A stretch of DNA of 64,000 nucleotides from an uncultured Pseudoteredinibacter sp. (lineage in GTDB: Bacteria > Pseudomonadota > Gammaproteobacteria > Pseudomonadales > Cellvibrionaceae): the NCBI RefSeq assembly GCF_947500695.1, contig NZ_CANMSS010000013.1, positions 62,001-126,000 of the forward strand, in the 5' to 3' direction. Position numbers and translations under genes: made by a program. Below, one piece after another: positions 27,669-34,776 of the stretch. Position 1 is the first letter of the stretch. Each line of letters opens with the position of its first letter. The notes under the pieces are model-generated. The model did not search any database. It worked only from the letters and a program-made list of their open reading frames with translations, and was not told where the DNA came from.

Positions 27669-28097
27669 ATGAAGCAATGGTGTGACATAAAGAATGAATT
27701 CGATACGGATGGCTCTCTGAGAGACATCTATGTAGAAAATATAGATTCGGCTGTTTGGAATGATTTTATAGGTGAGGTGAAGCGATCAAAGTACAAGTTT
27801 GAATTTTCCCACGGAGATGTCGAAAAGGAATTACCTTTTGATCTAAATGCAATCAAGAGTATGCAACAAGCTGATCCTACGACCTTATATATCTGGGTAA
27901 CCGATAATATTCAGTTAAATTGTCATTTCTTCGTAGAAACGGAAATCGAGCTAGATGTTTCACCGCATGATATACAAACAGAAAGCGCATATTCCCAACT
28001 AGTAGCCTTCCTTAAATGGTTAGCAACAGTTACTAAAAGTGAGGTCAAATTAACTCATGAAGGTATACAAGAGCAGGTGATCTTAAGTGTCTGCTAG
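27669..28097 (+). CDS. Cassette 12 hypothetical protein
   Basis: 142 residues from ATG 27669; an upstream ATG at 27579 is inside the attC and is rejected. Soluble, acidic alpha/beta protein. The N-terminal part (FDTDGSLRDIYVEN) and a central YIWVTDNIQLNCHFF region are the most distinctive parts. It has the size and charge of many immunity proteins, but no family is recognised. Confidence 0.66.
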   Translation: MKQWCDIKNEFDTDGSLRDIYVENIDSAVWNDFIGEVKRSKYKFEFSHGDVEKELPFDLNAIKSMQQADPTTLYIWVTDNIQLNCHFFVETEIELDVSPHDIQTESAYSQLVAFLKWLATVTKSEVKLTHEGIQEQVILSVC

Positions 28098-28103
28098 TAA
28101 ATC

Positions 28104-28191
28104 GTATAACAAGGCCAAGCACAATGCCCGCTAAAAACGCGGGCGGACGGCCTACACTACGTTTCGGCCGCCTGTGTTGGCGGCGTTATGT
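28104..28191 (+). other. attC site of cassette 12
   Basis: R'' GTATAAC, exact complement of 5' end GTTATAC. R' GTTATGT, 88 bp. Arms CCCGC/GCGGG and a CGGCCTACACTACGTTTCGGCC module. Confidence 0.93.
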
Positions 28192-28213
28192 TTTATCTCG
28201 AAGTGGAGTTTCG

Positions 28214-28606
28214 ATGAAAGTTATTTATGTTCTAATTATTGGAGTTTTGTTATCCGCCTGTACCAACAGTCCGCCTCAAAAAAGTACTAGCGTTGAGTCT
28301 GAAAGCTCACAGGAAATTACTATTACTGGCACTAGAATTAAAAAAGCGGATTTACCTTCAGGGCCAAAATTAAAAATGGGATTGAATAAAGAAAATAAGA
28401 ATAGTAACTTCATGGAAGCTCTTGCGACTATGCAGACTCTTCCACAGCCAAAAGATATCGGCGATTGTAATGGCCTACTAAACGCTTTAAACGGTGCTAA
28501 GTTAGAGTTTGTTGTAGTAAATTCAAATAAAGTAGTTTTAAAAAGAGAGCACGGGGTATACGAATACGCGTTCGATGATGACAGTTGCCCCACAAATAAA
28601 ACATAA
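28214..28606 (+). CDS. Cassette 13 lipoprotein
   Basis: 130 residues from ATG 28214, with a GGAG SD about 7 bases upstream. The longer frame from 28124 crosses the attC. Signal sequence with lipobox GVLLSAC (Cys16). The mature part begins with a Ser/Glu-rich linker, then ITITGTRIKKADLPSGPKLKMG. The segment EITITGTRIKKADLP resembles the TonB-box-like start of some receptors, which may be chance. No family is recognised. The stop lies in the R'' box. Confidence 0.7.
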   Translation: MKVIYVLIIGVLLSACTNSPPQKSTSVESESSQEITITGTRIKKADLPSGPKLKMGLNKENKNSNFMEALATMQTLPQPKDIGDCNGLLNALNGAKLEFVVVNSNKVVLKREHGVYEYAFDDDSCPTNKT

Positions 28607-28707
28607 CAAGTTGCATCAAAAAGGACGCATGCTCGCTGACCACTTTTTTCTTATTCTCTTCGGGATAAAAGGTCAGCAAGCATGCGCCTTTGTGCAAAGC
28701 GTTAGAG
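28601..28707 (+). other. attC site of cassette 13
   Basis: R'' ACATAAC, exact complement of the 5' end. R' GTTAGAG, 107 bp. Long arms CGCATGCTCGCTGACC and GGTCAGCAAGCATGCG pair around a T-rich loop. Confidence 0.93.
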
Positions 28708-28716
28708 GAGAGGGTA

Positions 28717-29343
28717 ATGACCAGGATTGCAATTATTATTTGTTTAATATTCATCACAGGGTGTGCATCTACCAGCAGTATTCCCTTGCTTCAGAAGTAT
28801 GGGTCTTTGCCAGAAGGCTATGGAATTGTCGCAGTGGCTACTGGCAGAAATGAGGTTTCGGGTATCTCTTTTAGTAATTTGTCGTTTGTTAGCTATCACG
28901 TTATGAAAAAGAATCCTGTGGGTGAGTTAGAAAGAGTCAAGTTTCTTCCTGCGGAGCCTGGCGCACCTAAGTATCCACTAGGTAACTTAGGCAAAGGGAA
29001 GTACGGTTTTCTTCATATCTTTGAGATGCCTATTGGTGAGTATTTTTTAATTGGCCAAGAAGGAAGAGGAAGCAGTGTGGTTGTAGCTGGTGGCGGTGCA
29101 TTCGGAGTTTTTGACGAAGGTTTATCTGCTACAGGAATTGCTTTCAAGTTTGATGTTAAACCTGCTCAAGTGAACTACTTGGGTGAAATACTAAACGTCG
29201 ATGATAACTTGGTTACAAGTAGCATGCAGCTTTCTAACTTACTCACAAGAGATAAAGCGACTGCTCTAAAAATGAGTAAAGAGCTAAGTGGCATTCCTTT
29301 TGAGTTTACGCCGGTAAAACCTCTAACAAGAAGCGCCATGTGA
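28717..29343 (+). CDS. Cassette 14 lipoprotein
   Basis: 208 residues from ATG 28717, with a GGAGAGGG SD; an upstream start at 28690 lies within the attC. Lipobox FITGC (Cys16). The mature domain is beta-rich with Gly-rich turns (GKGKYGFLHIFEMPIGEYFLIG; VVVAGGGAFGVFDEG). A similar fold is seen in small DUF-type outer-membrane lipoproteins, but I do not assign one. The last residues (LTRSAM) are encoded by the attC itself, as the stop is 16 bases beyond R''. Confidence 0.72.
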   Translation: MTRIAIIICLIFITGCASTSSIPLLQKYGSLPEGYGIVAVATGRNEVSGISFSNLSFVSYHVMKKNPVGELERVKFLPAEPGAPKYPLGNLGKGKYGFLHIFEMPIGEYFLIGQEGRGSSVVVAGGGAFGVFDEGLSATGIAFKFDVKPAQVNYLGEILNVDDNLVTSSMQLSNLLTRDKATALKMSKELSGIPFEFTPVKPLTRSAM

Positions 29344-29377
29344 CGCAAAAAACGCGCACATGCGTTTTACGTTATGT
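29321..29377 (+). other. attC site of cassette 14
   Basis: R'' CTCTAAC, exact complement of the 5' end GTTAGAG. R' GTTATGT, 57 bp, minimal type with arms GCGCCATGTG and CGCACATGCG. Confidence 0.88.
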
Positions 29378-29392
29378 TTTAAGGAGACATCA

Positions 29393-29878
29393 TTGGATAT
29401 ACCGCCTTTTGGAAAAATAGATTCAAAAAATATTGAAGAATATTACGATGGTAGCGTAAATGTCGATGGCAAAGATGTAGAGATCGACCTCAATTTCGAA
29501 TCTGAATCGGTTGATGATGAGCTGCTAGAATGCGTAGCGACTGTAACTTCTAGAGTTCCAGAGCTCGCTAACAAAGCATGGGCTGCAATATCTGAAGATT
29601 GGGACCTTGGTTCGGAATCAGAAACGGCAAGATTCTATTTGCAGCATCATCTAGATGAATTTAGTGAGGAAGAAATCGTTAAGCTCTTTGGTACTCAAAG
29701 CGTTGATAAGTCAGTCTTTTTAAAGGCATTATCACTAGTTCGAATAGGACTATACCCTGAAGATGATGAAATGTTCTCGTTATTTGATATTCAGCTTAAT
29801 CAGGATCTAACTGACTATTTAATGTCTGTATCGATTGATTCGGATGGCCAAGTAACTGGAATAAGTTTTGAGAGTTAA
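29393..29878 (+). CDS. Cassette 15 hypothetical protein (possibly DUF2004-like)
   Basis: 161 residues from a TTG start. TTG 29393 is chosen because AAGGAGA lies 5-6 bases upstream, whereas ATG 29360 lies inside the previous attC. Very acidic. The N-terminal strand pattern (DIPPFGKIDSKNIEEYYDGSVNVDGKDVEIDLNF) resembles, from memory, the DUF2004 family found among toxin-immunity neighbourhoods; tentative. No signal peptide, so cytoplasmic. Confidence 0.66.
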   Translation: MDIPPFGKIDSKNIEEYYDGSVNVDGKDVEIDLNFESESVDDELLECVATVTSRVPELANKAWAAISEDWDLGSESETARFYLQHHLDEFSEEEIVKLFGTQSVDKSVFLKALSLVRIGLYPEDDEMFSLFDIQLNQDLTDYLMSVSIDSDGQVTGISFES

Positions 29879-29879
29879 A

Positions 29880-29999
29880 ACATAACAAGTTGCTGCACGC
29901 TGGCAAATACTGCTACGCTCGTTTTTGTGCTTGTCGCTGCGCTCCAATGTTACACAAAAACGCTCTCCGCAGCATGTGCAGGTGAGCAAAGCGTTAAGT
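29880..29999 (+). other. attC site of cassette 15
   Basis: R'' ACATAAC, exact complement of 5' end. R' GTTAAGT, 120 bp. Arms CGTTTTTGTG and CACAAAAACG pair; same subtype as the cassette 10 site. Confidence 0.92.
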
Positions 30000-30011
30000 G
30001 TCCCTGAAATT

Positions 30012-30299
30012 ATGGAATTTGATATTAATCCGAAATCTCTAGAAATGGTTAATGCTGTATGGGAAACACCTTATGGTATTGCTGCTGCGTTGCTGTTCTA
30101 TAGTGGGCTAGCTGTATTGCTGATACTCATGGTAAAGCGTCATAATATGTCAATTGTGCAAGCTTTGCTGGCTCTAGTTGGGCTAAAAAAAGTGCCAGAA
30201 CGCGATATGATTTTTAATCTATTTTTTGGTGTCATTGTCGTTGGCTGCTTGGGTATGCTGGTTATTTCACTGCAGATTGTTGCCGATGTTGCAAACTAA
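30012..30299 (+). CDS. Cassette 16 small membrane protein
   Basis: 95 residues from ATG 30012. An upstream start at 29925 runs through the attC and is rejected. Two hydrophobic helices at about 20-39 and 68-88, with a short basic loop between them (KRHNMSIVQALLALVGLKK). No family is recognised. Confidence 0.64.
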   Translation: MEFDINPKSLEMVNAVWETPYGIAAALLFYSGLAVLLILMVKRHNMSIVQALLALVGLKKVPERDMIFNLFFGVIVVGCLGMLVISLQIVADVAN

Positions 30300-30302
30300 T
30301 AC

Positions 30303-30395
30303 ACTTAACAAGGTTGGCCATTACGCCCGGCCAAAAAACGGCCGAGCGGGACAAGCTACACTGCGTTCCGCTTGCCCATGCCAACAGCGTTAAAT
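30303..30395 (+). other. attC site of cassette 16
   Basis: R'' ACTTAAC, exact complement of 5' end GTTAAGT. R' GTTAAAT, 93 bp, with CGGGACAAGCTACACTGCGTTCCG. Confidence 0.93.
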
Positions 30396-30418
30396 ACTAC
30401 GGAGTTGGTAAGGTATAG

Positions 30419-30738
30419 ATGAAACTTAACCTTCTAAATCGAATAGGGCTTGCTGGTCTGCTAGTTGCGATGGCAGTGGGTGCAGCGCTTAACTTTATGT
30501 CGTTTAAGGGTGAGATTTATGATGAGAGTATCTTTGTAGCTCTGCCTATAGTTGTTGCCAACATTGGATTTGCCCTAGCATTTTTTGTGGTGGGTATTTG
30601 TGGTGGTACTTTTTTGGTGACGTAAAGCGAGAGTATAACCTAATAATCTTATCTATTTATGCCAGTAGTATTTTTGTTGGTGGATTTTGGGCGTACCATA
30701 TTTTTAAGGCGACTGAGAGCGGCGATGGCAATATTTAA
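30419..30738 (+). pseudogene. Cassette 17 membrane protein gene broken at a T run
   Basis: The frame from ATG 30419 encodes two membrane helices, then stops at 30625 after a run of six T (30610-30615). In the shifted frame the sequence continues GDVKREYNLIILSIYASSIF, with a third helix, and ends at TAA 30736-30738 inside the R'' box, where most cassette genes here stop. Adding one T restores a protein of about 106 residues. No family is recognised. A real deletion or a homopolymer error. Confidence 0.72.
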
Positions 30739-30805
30739 CAAGTACAGGCAGGCGGACCAATTTTCCGCCTTGCTCCAAATTAGCCCGCTGCTGTAAGCGT
30801 TAGGC
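30733..30805 (+). other. attC site of cassette 17
   Basis: R'' ATTTAAC, exact complement of the 5' end GTTAAAT. R' GTTAGGC, 73 bp. Confidence 0.9.
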
Positions 30806-30818
30806 CTACAATTTACCT

Positions 30819-31268
30819 ATGAGATATTTAAAGCTAACTGGAAAGGCTTTCATTTTGCTTTTTTCGATAATCGGGTTTATATCTTTGTTCGCAATTGTAG
30901 ATCCACTGCCTGGCATCGATGAGGCAAGAAATCAAAAAGTTAAGATCGATCTAAAGGTCATTGAAATGGGGCTGCAAGTATTTTACTTAGATAACGGGGT
31001 TTATCCGACTTCGGAGCAAGGTTTGCAAGCTTTAGTACGCAAGCCACAAGGGAAGGCGCCGTTCCTCAATTACAAGAGCGAAGGCTATCTAGAAGCACTT
31101 CCTGTTGACCCTTGGGGGAACGAATATGGATATAAAAACATAGGTGGTGATAGAGAACGCCACAGAATAATATGGAGTAAAGGTAGCCCGAGTTCCGGTT
31201 ACCAGATATCTATGTGGGTTAAAAGCCCTAACAAGAAATTGCAGGCCGACGCAAAAAAGCGCGGCTGA
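30819..31268 (+). CDS. Cassette 18 GspG-like pseudopilin-domain protein
   Basis: 149 residues. One N-terminal hydrophobic segment (about 8-27), then a domain very like the C-terminal part of type II secretion major pseudopilin GspG: FYLDNGVYPTSEQGLQALV, a GYLEALPVDPWGNEYGYKN core and a G-rich end. The family's prepilin peptidase site (G|FTLxE before the helix) is missing; the helix follows MRYLKLTGKA. It may therefore be simply membrane-anchored and not a pilus subunit. The last 11 residues (NKKLQADAKKRG) are encoded by the attC. Confidence 0.78.
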   Translation: MRYLKLTGKAFILLFSIIGFISLFAIVDPLPGIDEARNQKVKIDLKVIEMGLQVFYLDNGVYPTSEQGLQALVRKPQGKAPFLNYKSEGYLEALPVDPWGNEYGYKNIGGDRERHRIIWSKGSPSSGYQISMWVKSPNKKLQADAKKRG

Positions 31269-31282
31269 ATTAAGCGTTAGGG
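31226..31282 (+). other. attC site of cassette 18
   Basis: R'' CCCTAAC, R' GTTAGGG, 57 bp. R'' differs by one base from the complement of the cassette 5' end GTTAGGC. Minimal type, with arms GCAGGCCGACGC and GCGCGGCTG. Confidence 0.85.
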
Positions 31283-31333
31283 CACTGCGCGTTGTCAATG
31301 CTGGTATTTAAGCAATATATAAAGGAGTAGAAA

Positions 31334-32806
31334 TTGTCGTTTAAAATCACGGAGGCATTTTTTGACGGTCGTATCTTGCCACTTACATTTAATACAGAAG
31401 AGTCTATCAGTGAAAATCACTATACAGTGGTTGTTGGTAAAAATAGCATCGGAAAAAGTCGGCTATTAAGCGCAATTATCGGATCATTTGAGTCGCTAGG
31501 GGAAAGCGGGCGTATTCAAAAAAATAGATCGGGTCTGGGCCGGCGAGCAGATACTGTTTTAGATGATTTCTCTTTGATATATGAAAAGGATGGGGCTGTA
31601 GCTGGTTTAACCGTAAATCGTGGTAAATGTGAATATTCGGGGGAGTTTGTCTTAGGGGGTGATCCCAATGACACCTTGCCAAATAAAATTGTAGCGACGT
31701 CAACGACACCCTACGATAAATTCCCGATGGGGCGGAAGAACCCGAAAAGACCAGATACAAAATGCAGTCGGTACACCTATCTCGGCGTTAAAAGTGGATT
31801 TGGCCCCCAGTCGTCAGTCTCGTTATTAGATAGATTAGTTGATTCATTATTCCGATCTTCAAAAGAGGGCCAACTTAAGCTGGATAAAATAAAAGGAGTT
31901 TTTAATTTTTTGGGTTATTCGCCCCTGTTAACAGCAGAGTACCAGTTTGACATATCACCAGGACGATTCTTGTCACTTCTTAACGAGCACGGTATTAACC
32001 CTTCTGAGGCTCAATATAAACATCCCAGAGTCCGTCGGGCTTTAGACATTTTGTCAGGTGATAAGTTGTTATTGGATAAGGTTGTTGAAGCGTATGTTGA
32101 GTTGAAAAGAAATCTTGGTATGGAGAGACGGATAGTTTTCGATGTTGGGTTTGAAGGCAACTATCTTCCTGAATATCTTATTGATTTATTTGAACATACT
32201 GAGCTTCTTAGAAACTTGGGGTTGATGAGGTTATCAGACATACATCTTTATTCTGACTCTTCGATGAATGAACCCGTTAGTGTTCGTGATCTGAGCTCTG
32301 GTGAACAATGCATTATCGCAACAATAATTGGTATAGCTAGTGAAATTGAAGATAGCTCATTAATTTGTATTGATGAACCAGAAATTAGTTTGCACCCTGA
32401 ATGGCAAGAAAAGTATATAGACCTTCTGTTAAAAACATTTGATTCATATAGAGGCTGTCACTTCATAATCGCCACGCACTCACCGCAGATAATATCAAGG
32501 ATTCATGGAAAGAACTGCGCAATTTTAAAAATGAATAGTGGTGAGTTACTGCCCTCTGATAAATACTATAGGAAATCTGCTGATTATCAGCTTGCAAATA
32601 TATTCGGTGCACCAGGGTCGTCAAATGAGTATGTAACCAGAGAGTGCCTAAATTTAATTACTAAGATAAGCAAAGGTAGTGCGACCAAGAAAGAAATAAG
32701 AAGTGAGGCTGAACCATTAATCGAAATGAGGCCGCTGCTAAAAGATAATGATCCAGTATCCTCATTGCTCGATGCATTGATTCTTGCATTGGAGTATGAG
32801 TCTTGA
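31334..32806 (+). CDS. Cassette 19 ATPase, PtuA-like (Septu defence)
   Basis: 490-residue AAA_21/ABC-type ATPase. Walker A is VVVGKNSIGKSRLL near residue 33-46. The ABC-signature-like LSSGEQ lies near 318, Walker B is SLICIDEPEISLHPEWQ near 345-361, and the H-loop is HFIIATHSPQI near 377. The length and its pairing with an HNH nuclease match PtuA of type I Septu. The TTG start is set by AAGGAG at 31322-31327, six bases upstream. A TGGTATTTA at 31302-31310 could be an extended -10 promoter of the cassette. It ends in TTGA, overlapping the next gene by 4 bases. Other nuclease-ATPase defence pairs are possible alternatives. Confidence 0.8.
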   Translation: MSFKITEAFFDGRILPLTFNTEESISENHYTVVVGKNSIGKSRLLSAIIGSFESLGESGRIQKNRSGLGRRADTVLDDFSLIYEKDGAVAGLTVNRGKCEYSGEFVLGGDPNDTLPNKIVATSTTPYDKFPMGRKNPKRPDTKCSRYTYLGVKSGFGPQSSVSLLDRLVDSLFRSSKEGQLKLDKIKGVFNFLGYSPLLTAEYQFDISPGRFLSLLNEHGINPSEAQYKHPRVRRALDILSGDKLLLDKVVEAYVELKRNLGMERRIVFDVGFEGNYLPEYLIDLFEHTELLRNLGLMRLSDIHLYSDSSMNEPVSVRDLSSGEQCIIATIIGIASEIEDSSLICIDEPEISLHPEWQEKYIDLLLKTFDSYRGCHFIIATHSPQIISRIHGKNCAILKMNSGELLPSDKYYRKSADYQLANIFGAPGSSNEYVTRECLNLITKISKGSATKKEIRSEAEPLIEMRPLLKDNDPVSSLLDALILALEYES

Positions 32807-33468
32807 AAATACAGTCGGCTGTTGTTTATTCAGAGGAAAGCCAGTTAGTAGTTGATCAATATGAGAGTGATAGAGCAAGTCAGAATCATAACTATTGGTC
32901 AGATGATGAAGTGGAAGAGGTTAAACGTGAGATAAAGTCACACTATAAAAGCGAGCAGAATCTGACTTGCGTATACTGTAAAGTAAAGTACCCTGTCCAG
33001 CACTCGGCTGTTTGGGATGTTGAGCATATCGTTGCAAGAGAAAACTCACCCCACTTCATGTTCACACCGAAAAATTTATGCGTCGCATGTAAAGACTGCA
33101 ACAATGAAAAGAGTAATAAGCATGTTCTAACTAATAGAAGAAGAGTGAGATACCCGACCAGAAGCAGTGACTTTACAATCATTCATCCTCATATTGATAA
33201 CTATGATGATCATATCGCCATCCACTTAGGAACTATATATTCGCCAAAAAGCGACAAAGGAAGAGAGACTATTGAAGCATGCGGGTTACTTAGGTTCTCT
33301 TATAGCGCTGGAGGCTGGAACAGCGCTATAACTCAAATACCAGATCTAATGGAAACTGCAAATAATATGTTGAATGAGGAGAGTGAGGCTGTGAGGGATC
33401 AATTGATGATGCAGATTCTTTTGCTAGCTCAAATCCAGCTGAGTAACTCACTTTTGATAGATGATTAA
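32803..33468 (+). CDS. Cassette 19 HNH endonuclease, PtuB-like (Septu defence)
   Basis: 221-residue HNH nuclease. Zinc-finger pair CVYCK (about residue 54) and CVACKDCNNEKSNK (near 97). The catalytic His is in WDVEHIVARE near 73 and Asn in KNLC near 94. The TTG start overlaps the ATPase stop (TTGA), so translation is coupled and the stoichiometry fixed. In Septu, PtuB is the nuclease and PtuA the ATPase; by family knowledge the complex acts against phage. Both genes lie in one cassette ending at the attC at 33471, so they move together. Confidence 0.8.
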   Translation: MKIQSAVVYSEESQLVVDQYESDRASQNHNYWSDDEVEEVKREIKSHYKSEQNLTCVYCKVKYPVQHSAVWDVEHIVARENSPHFMFTPKNLCVACKDCNNEKSNKHVLTNRRRVRYPTRSSDFTIIHPHIDNYDDHIAIHLGTIYSPKSDKGRETIEACGLLRFSYSAGGWNSAITQIPDLMETANNMLNEESEAVRDQLMMQILLLAQIQLSNSLLIDD

Positions 33469-33470
33469 GG

Positions 33471-33571
33471 CCCTAACAAAGCCATGCAATCTGACTCCGT
33501 AACCTGTCACGCCTTGTGCGTGCCGCACAAAATCGTGCCAGATTCCTACGCAGTTGATAACGCCGTTATGT
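33471..33571 (+). other. attC site of cassette 19
   Basis: R'' CCCTAAC, exact complement of the 5' end GTTAGGG at 31276. R' GTTATGT, 101 bp. The interior (CCGTAACCTGTCACGCC) is unlike the common module. The cassette spans 31277-33565, about 2.29 kb. Confidence 0.9.
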
Positions 33572-33583
33572 GTCACCAAGGCA

Positions 33584-33947
33584 ATGAAGTATAAAAATAT
33601 TTATTCTGCGATACATAATTTCGGTGATAGTTTTACAAGTTTCATGAACTATACCGAAAATGGATATGTCATTAGTGATTTGCATGAGATTCATCGCAAG
33701 GGCATCGATATTGAGCTGAATTGGCTTACAAGAGAATTTCAGCCAGCTGAGTATGCTACAGAGGGTATCCTTAAATCTATTGGGTATTGGGGGGGATCAT
33801 TTGAGGGGTCATCTTGCTAGTGAAAATGTGGAGTTAGAGCGTTTAACGTCAATTTTTTTCAAGTGGCCTGCTCGGCAACGAAAATTCATGCTTGCTACTG
33901 ATGATCGCGGCAAGGAATATAAGATTTACGTAAATGAGATCAAGTAA
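33584..33947 (+). pseudogene. Cassette 20 gene broken by a frameshift at a G7 run
   Basis: ATG 33584 encodes MKYKNIYSAIHNFG and on to about residue 70, then meets a run of seven G (33789-33795) and stops at 33820. The shifted frame continues GDHLRGHLASENVELERL to a stop at 33947, four bases before the attC. With six G the two halves form one protein of about 121 residues. No family is recognised. A one-base insertion or sequencing error. Confidence 0.72.
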
Positions 33948-33950
33948 AAC

Positions 33951-34028
33951 ACATAACAAGGCGGTCAATGGCGCCTGCGGCTGGACTTCCTTACGCTGCG
34001 CTCCAGTCAGCTGAATGAGGCGTTAGGG
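33951..34028 (+). other. attC site of cassette 20
   Basis: R'' ACATAAC, exact complement of the 5' end GTTATGT. R' GTTAGGG, 78 bp. Confidence 0.92.
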
Positions 34029-34038
34029 GCACTCCGTG

Positions 34039-34392
34039 ATGAGACTGCTGATATTTCTGGTTATTCTATTTGATCCCGCAATCGCTTCTTCCGAAGATTG
34101 GGGATTCGAATCTAGGTCAGTAGCTTCTATCAAGCTAAATCGAGAGGTTGCTCCTGGAGAGTACAACTTGATATCTTGCTCTATTGTCGATTCAGCTGGA
34201 ATGATAAGAACTAAAGAGGGGAAAAGTTTTGGCTTCTGTTTTACCGAAGGTAGCGACAGCAGGATGGCTGTTCTTAAACTGACAGAAACGACCCAAGAAA
34301 TATGCTTATGGCAGCATACGGGTTATTGCGATGAAGGAGGGATGTGTGAAAGTTATTCTATTCTCAATGACTGCGCCATTGTTCACCCCTAA
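34039..34392 (+). CDS. Cassette 21 small secreted protein
   Basis: 117 residues from ATG 34039; the overlapping GTG 34036 is less likely. N-terminal signal peptide (LLIFLVILFDPAIAS). The mature part has six cysteines (ISCSIV, GFCFTEG, EICLWQHTGYCDEGGMCES, NDCA), which suggests disulfide bonds in the periplasm. No family is recognised. The stop overlaps R'' CCCTAAC. Confidence 0.66.
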   Translation: MRLLIFLVILFDPAIASSEDWGFESRSVASIKLNREVAPGEYNLISCSIVDSAGMIRTKEGKSFGFCFTEGSDSRMAVLKLTETTQEICLWQHTGYCDEGGMCESYSILNDCAIVHP

Positions 34393-34428
34393 CAAAACAC
34401 GGCAGCAAAGGCGCTTCGGATGGTTGAT
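34387..34428 (+). other. Truncated attC of cassette 21
   Basis: R'' CCCTAAC, exact complement of the cassette 5' end GTTAGGG. It continues into AAAACACGGCAGCAAAGGCGCTTCGG, like the left half of the cassette 9 site, but the right half and a GTTRRRY core are absent. The next gene starts at once. Confidence 0.6.
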
Positions 34429-34776
34429 ATGAGAAGATTTGCGCTTTTGATGTTGTTAGTGGGGGTCCTTATCTCTTGTCCAAGAGTAGAAAGCAAGGAA
34501 GGCATGCAATTGTGGGTAATGATCAAGATGGATTCCTACTTTCGTACACAGAAAGAGCTTAAGATTGTCGATGAATTAGCGAATCTTATTGAGCAGAAGA
34601 AACTGGGCCTTTTAGATGGCCATAGTAGCGGTGGTCATCAGTTTGAGGTCAATTTTTATGAAATATCAGATTTTGCAACTGCTAAATCAGTAGTTGAGTC
34701 GTTTATTAATGATAATTACCCCAAACTTTCATACATTGTCTCCAATGATTACGAGATGCTTTATGAAACGCTATAA
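34429..34776 (+). CDS. Small putative lipoprotein
   Basis: 115 residues from ATG 34429; an ATG three codons earlier is possible. The signal sequence ends in GVLISC, a plausible lipobox. The mature part has a compact alpha/beta pattern (LWVMIKMDSYFRTQKELKIVDELANL). No family is recognised. Its stop overlaps CTATAAC at 34771, an R''-like heptamer with no R' after it, so the cassette's attC has been truncated. The gene overlaps the next by 14 bases. Confidence 0.62.
   Translation: MRRFALLMLLVGVLISCPRVESKEGMQLWVMIKMDSYFRTQKELKIVDELANLIEQKKLGLLDGHSSGGHQFEVNFYEISDFATAKSVVESFINDNYPKLSYIVSNDYEMLYETL

Noticed and set aside
31292..31321. TTGTCA-N18-TATATA as the promoter of the Septu-like cassette
   Set aside because: A start 7 bases after this -10 would leave the SD out of the transcript; an extended -10 at 31302 is more plausible.
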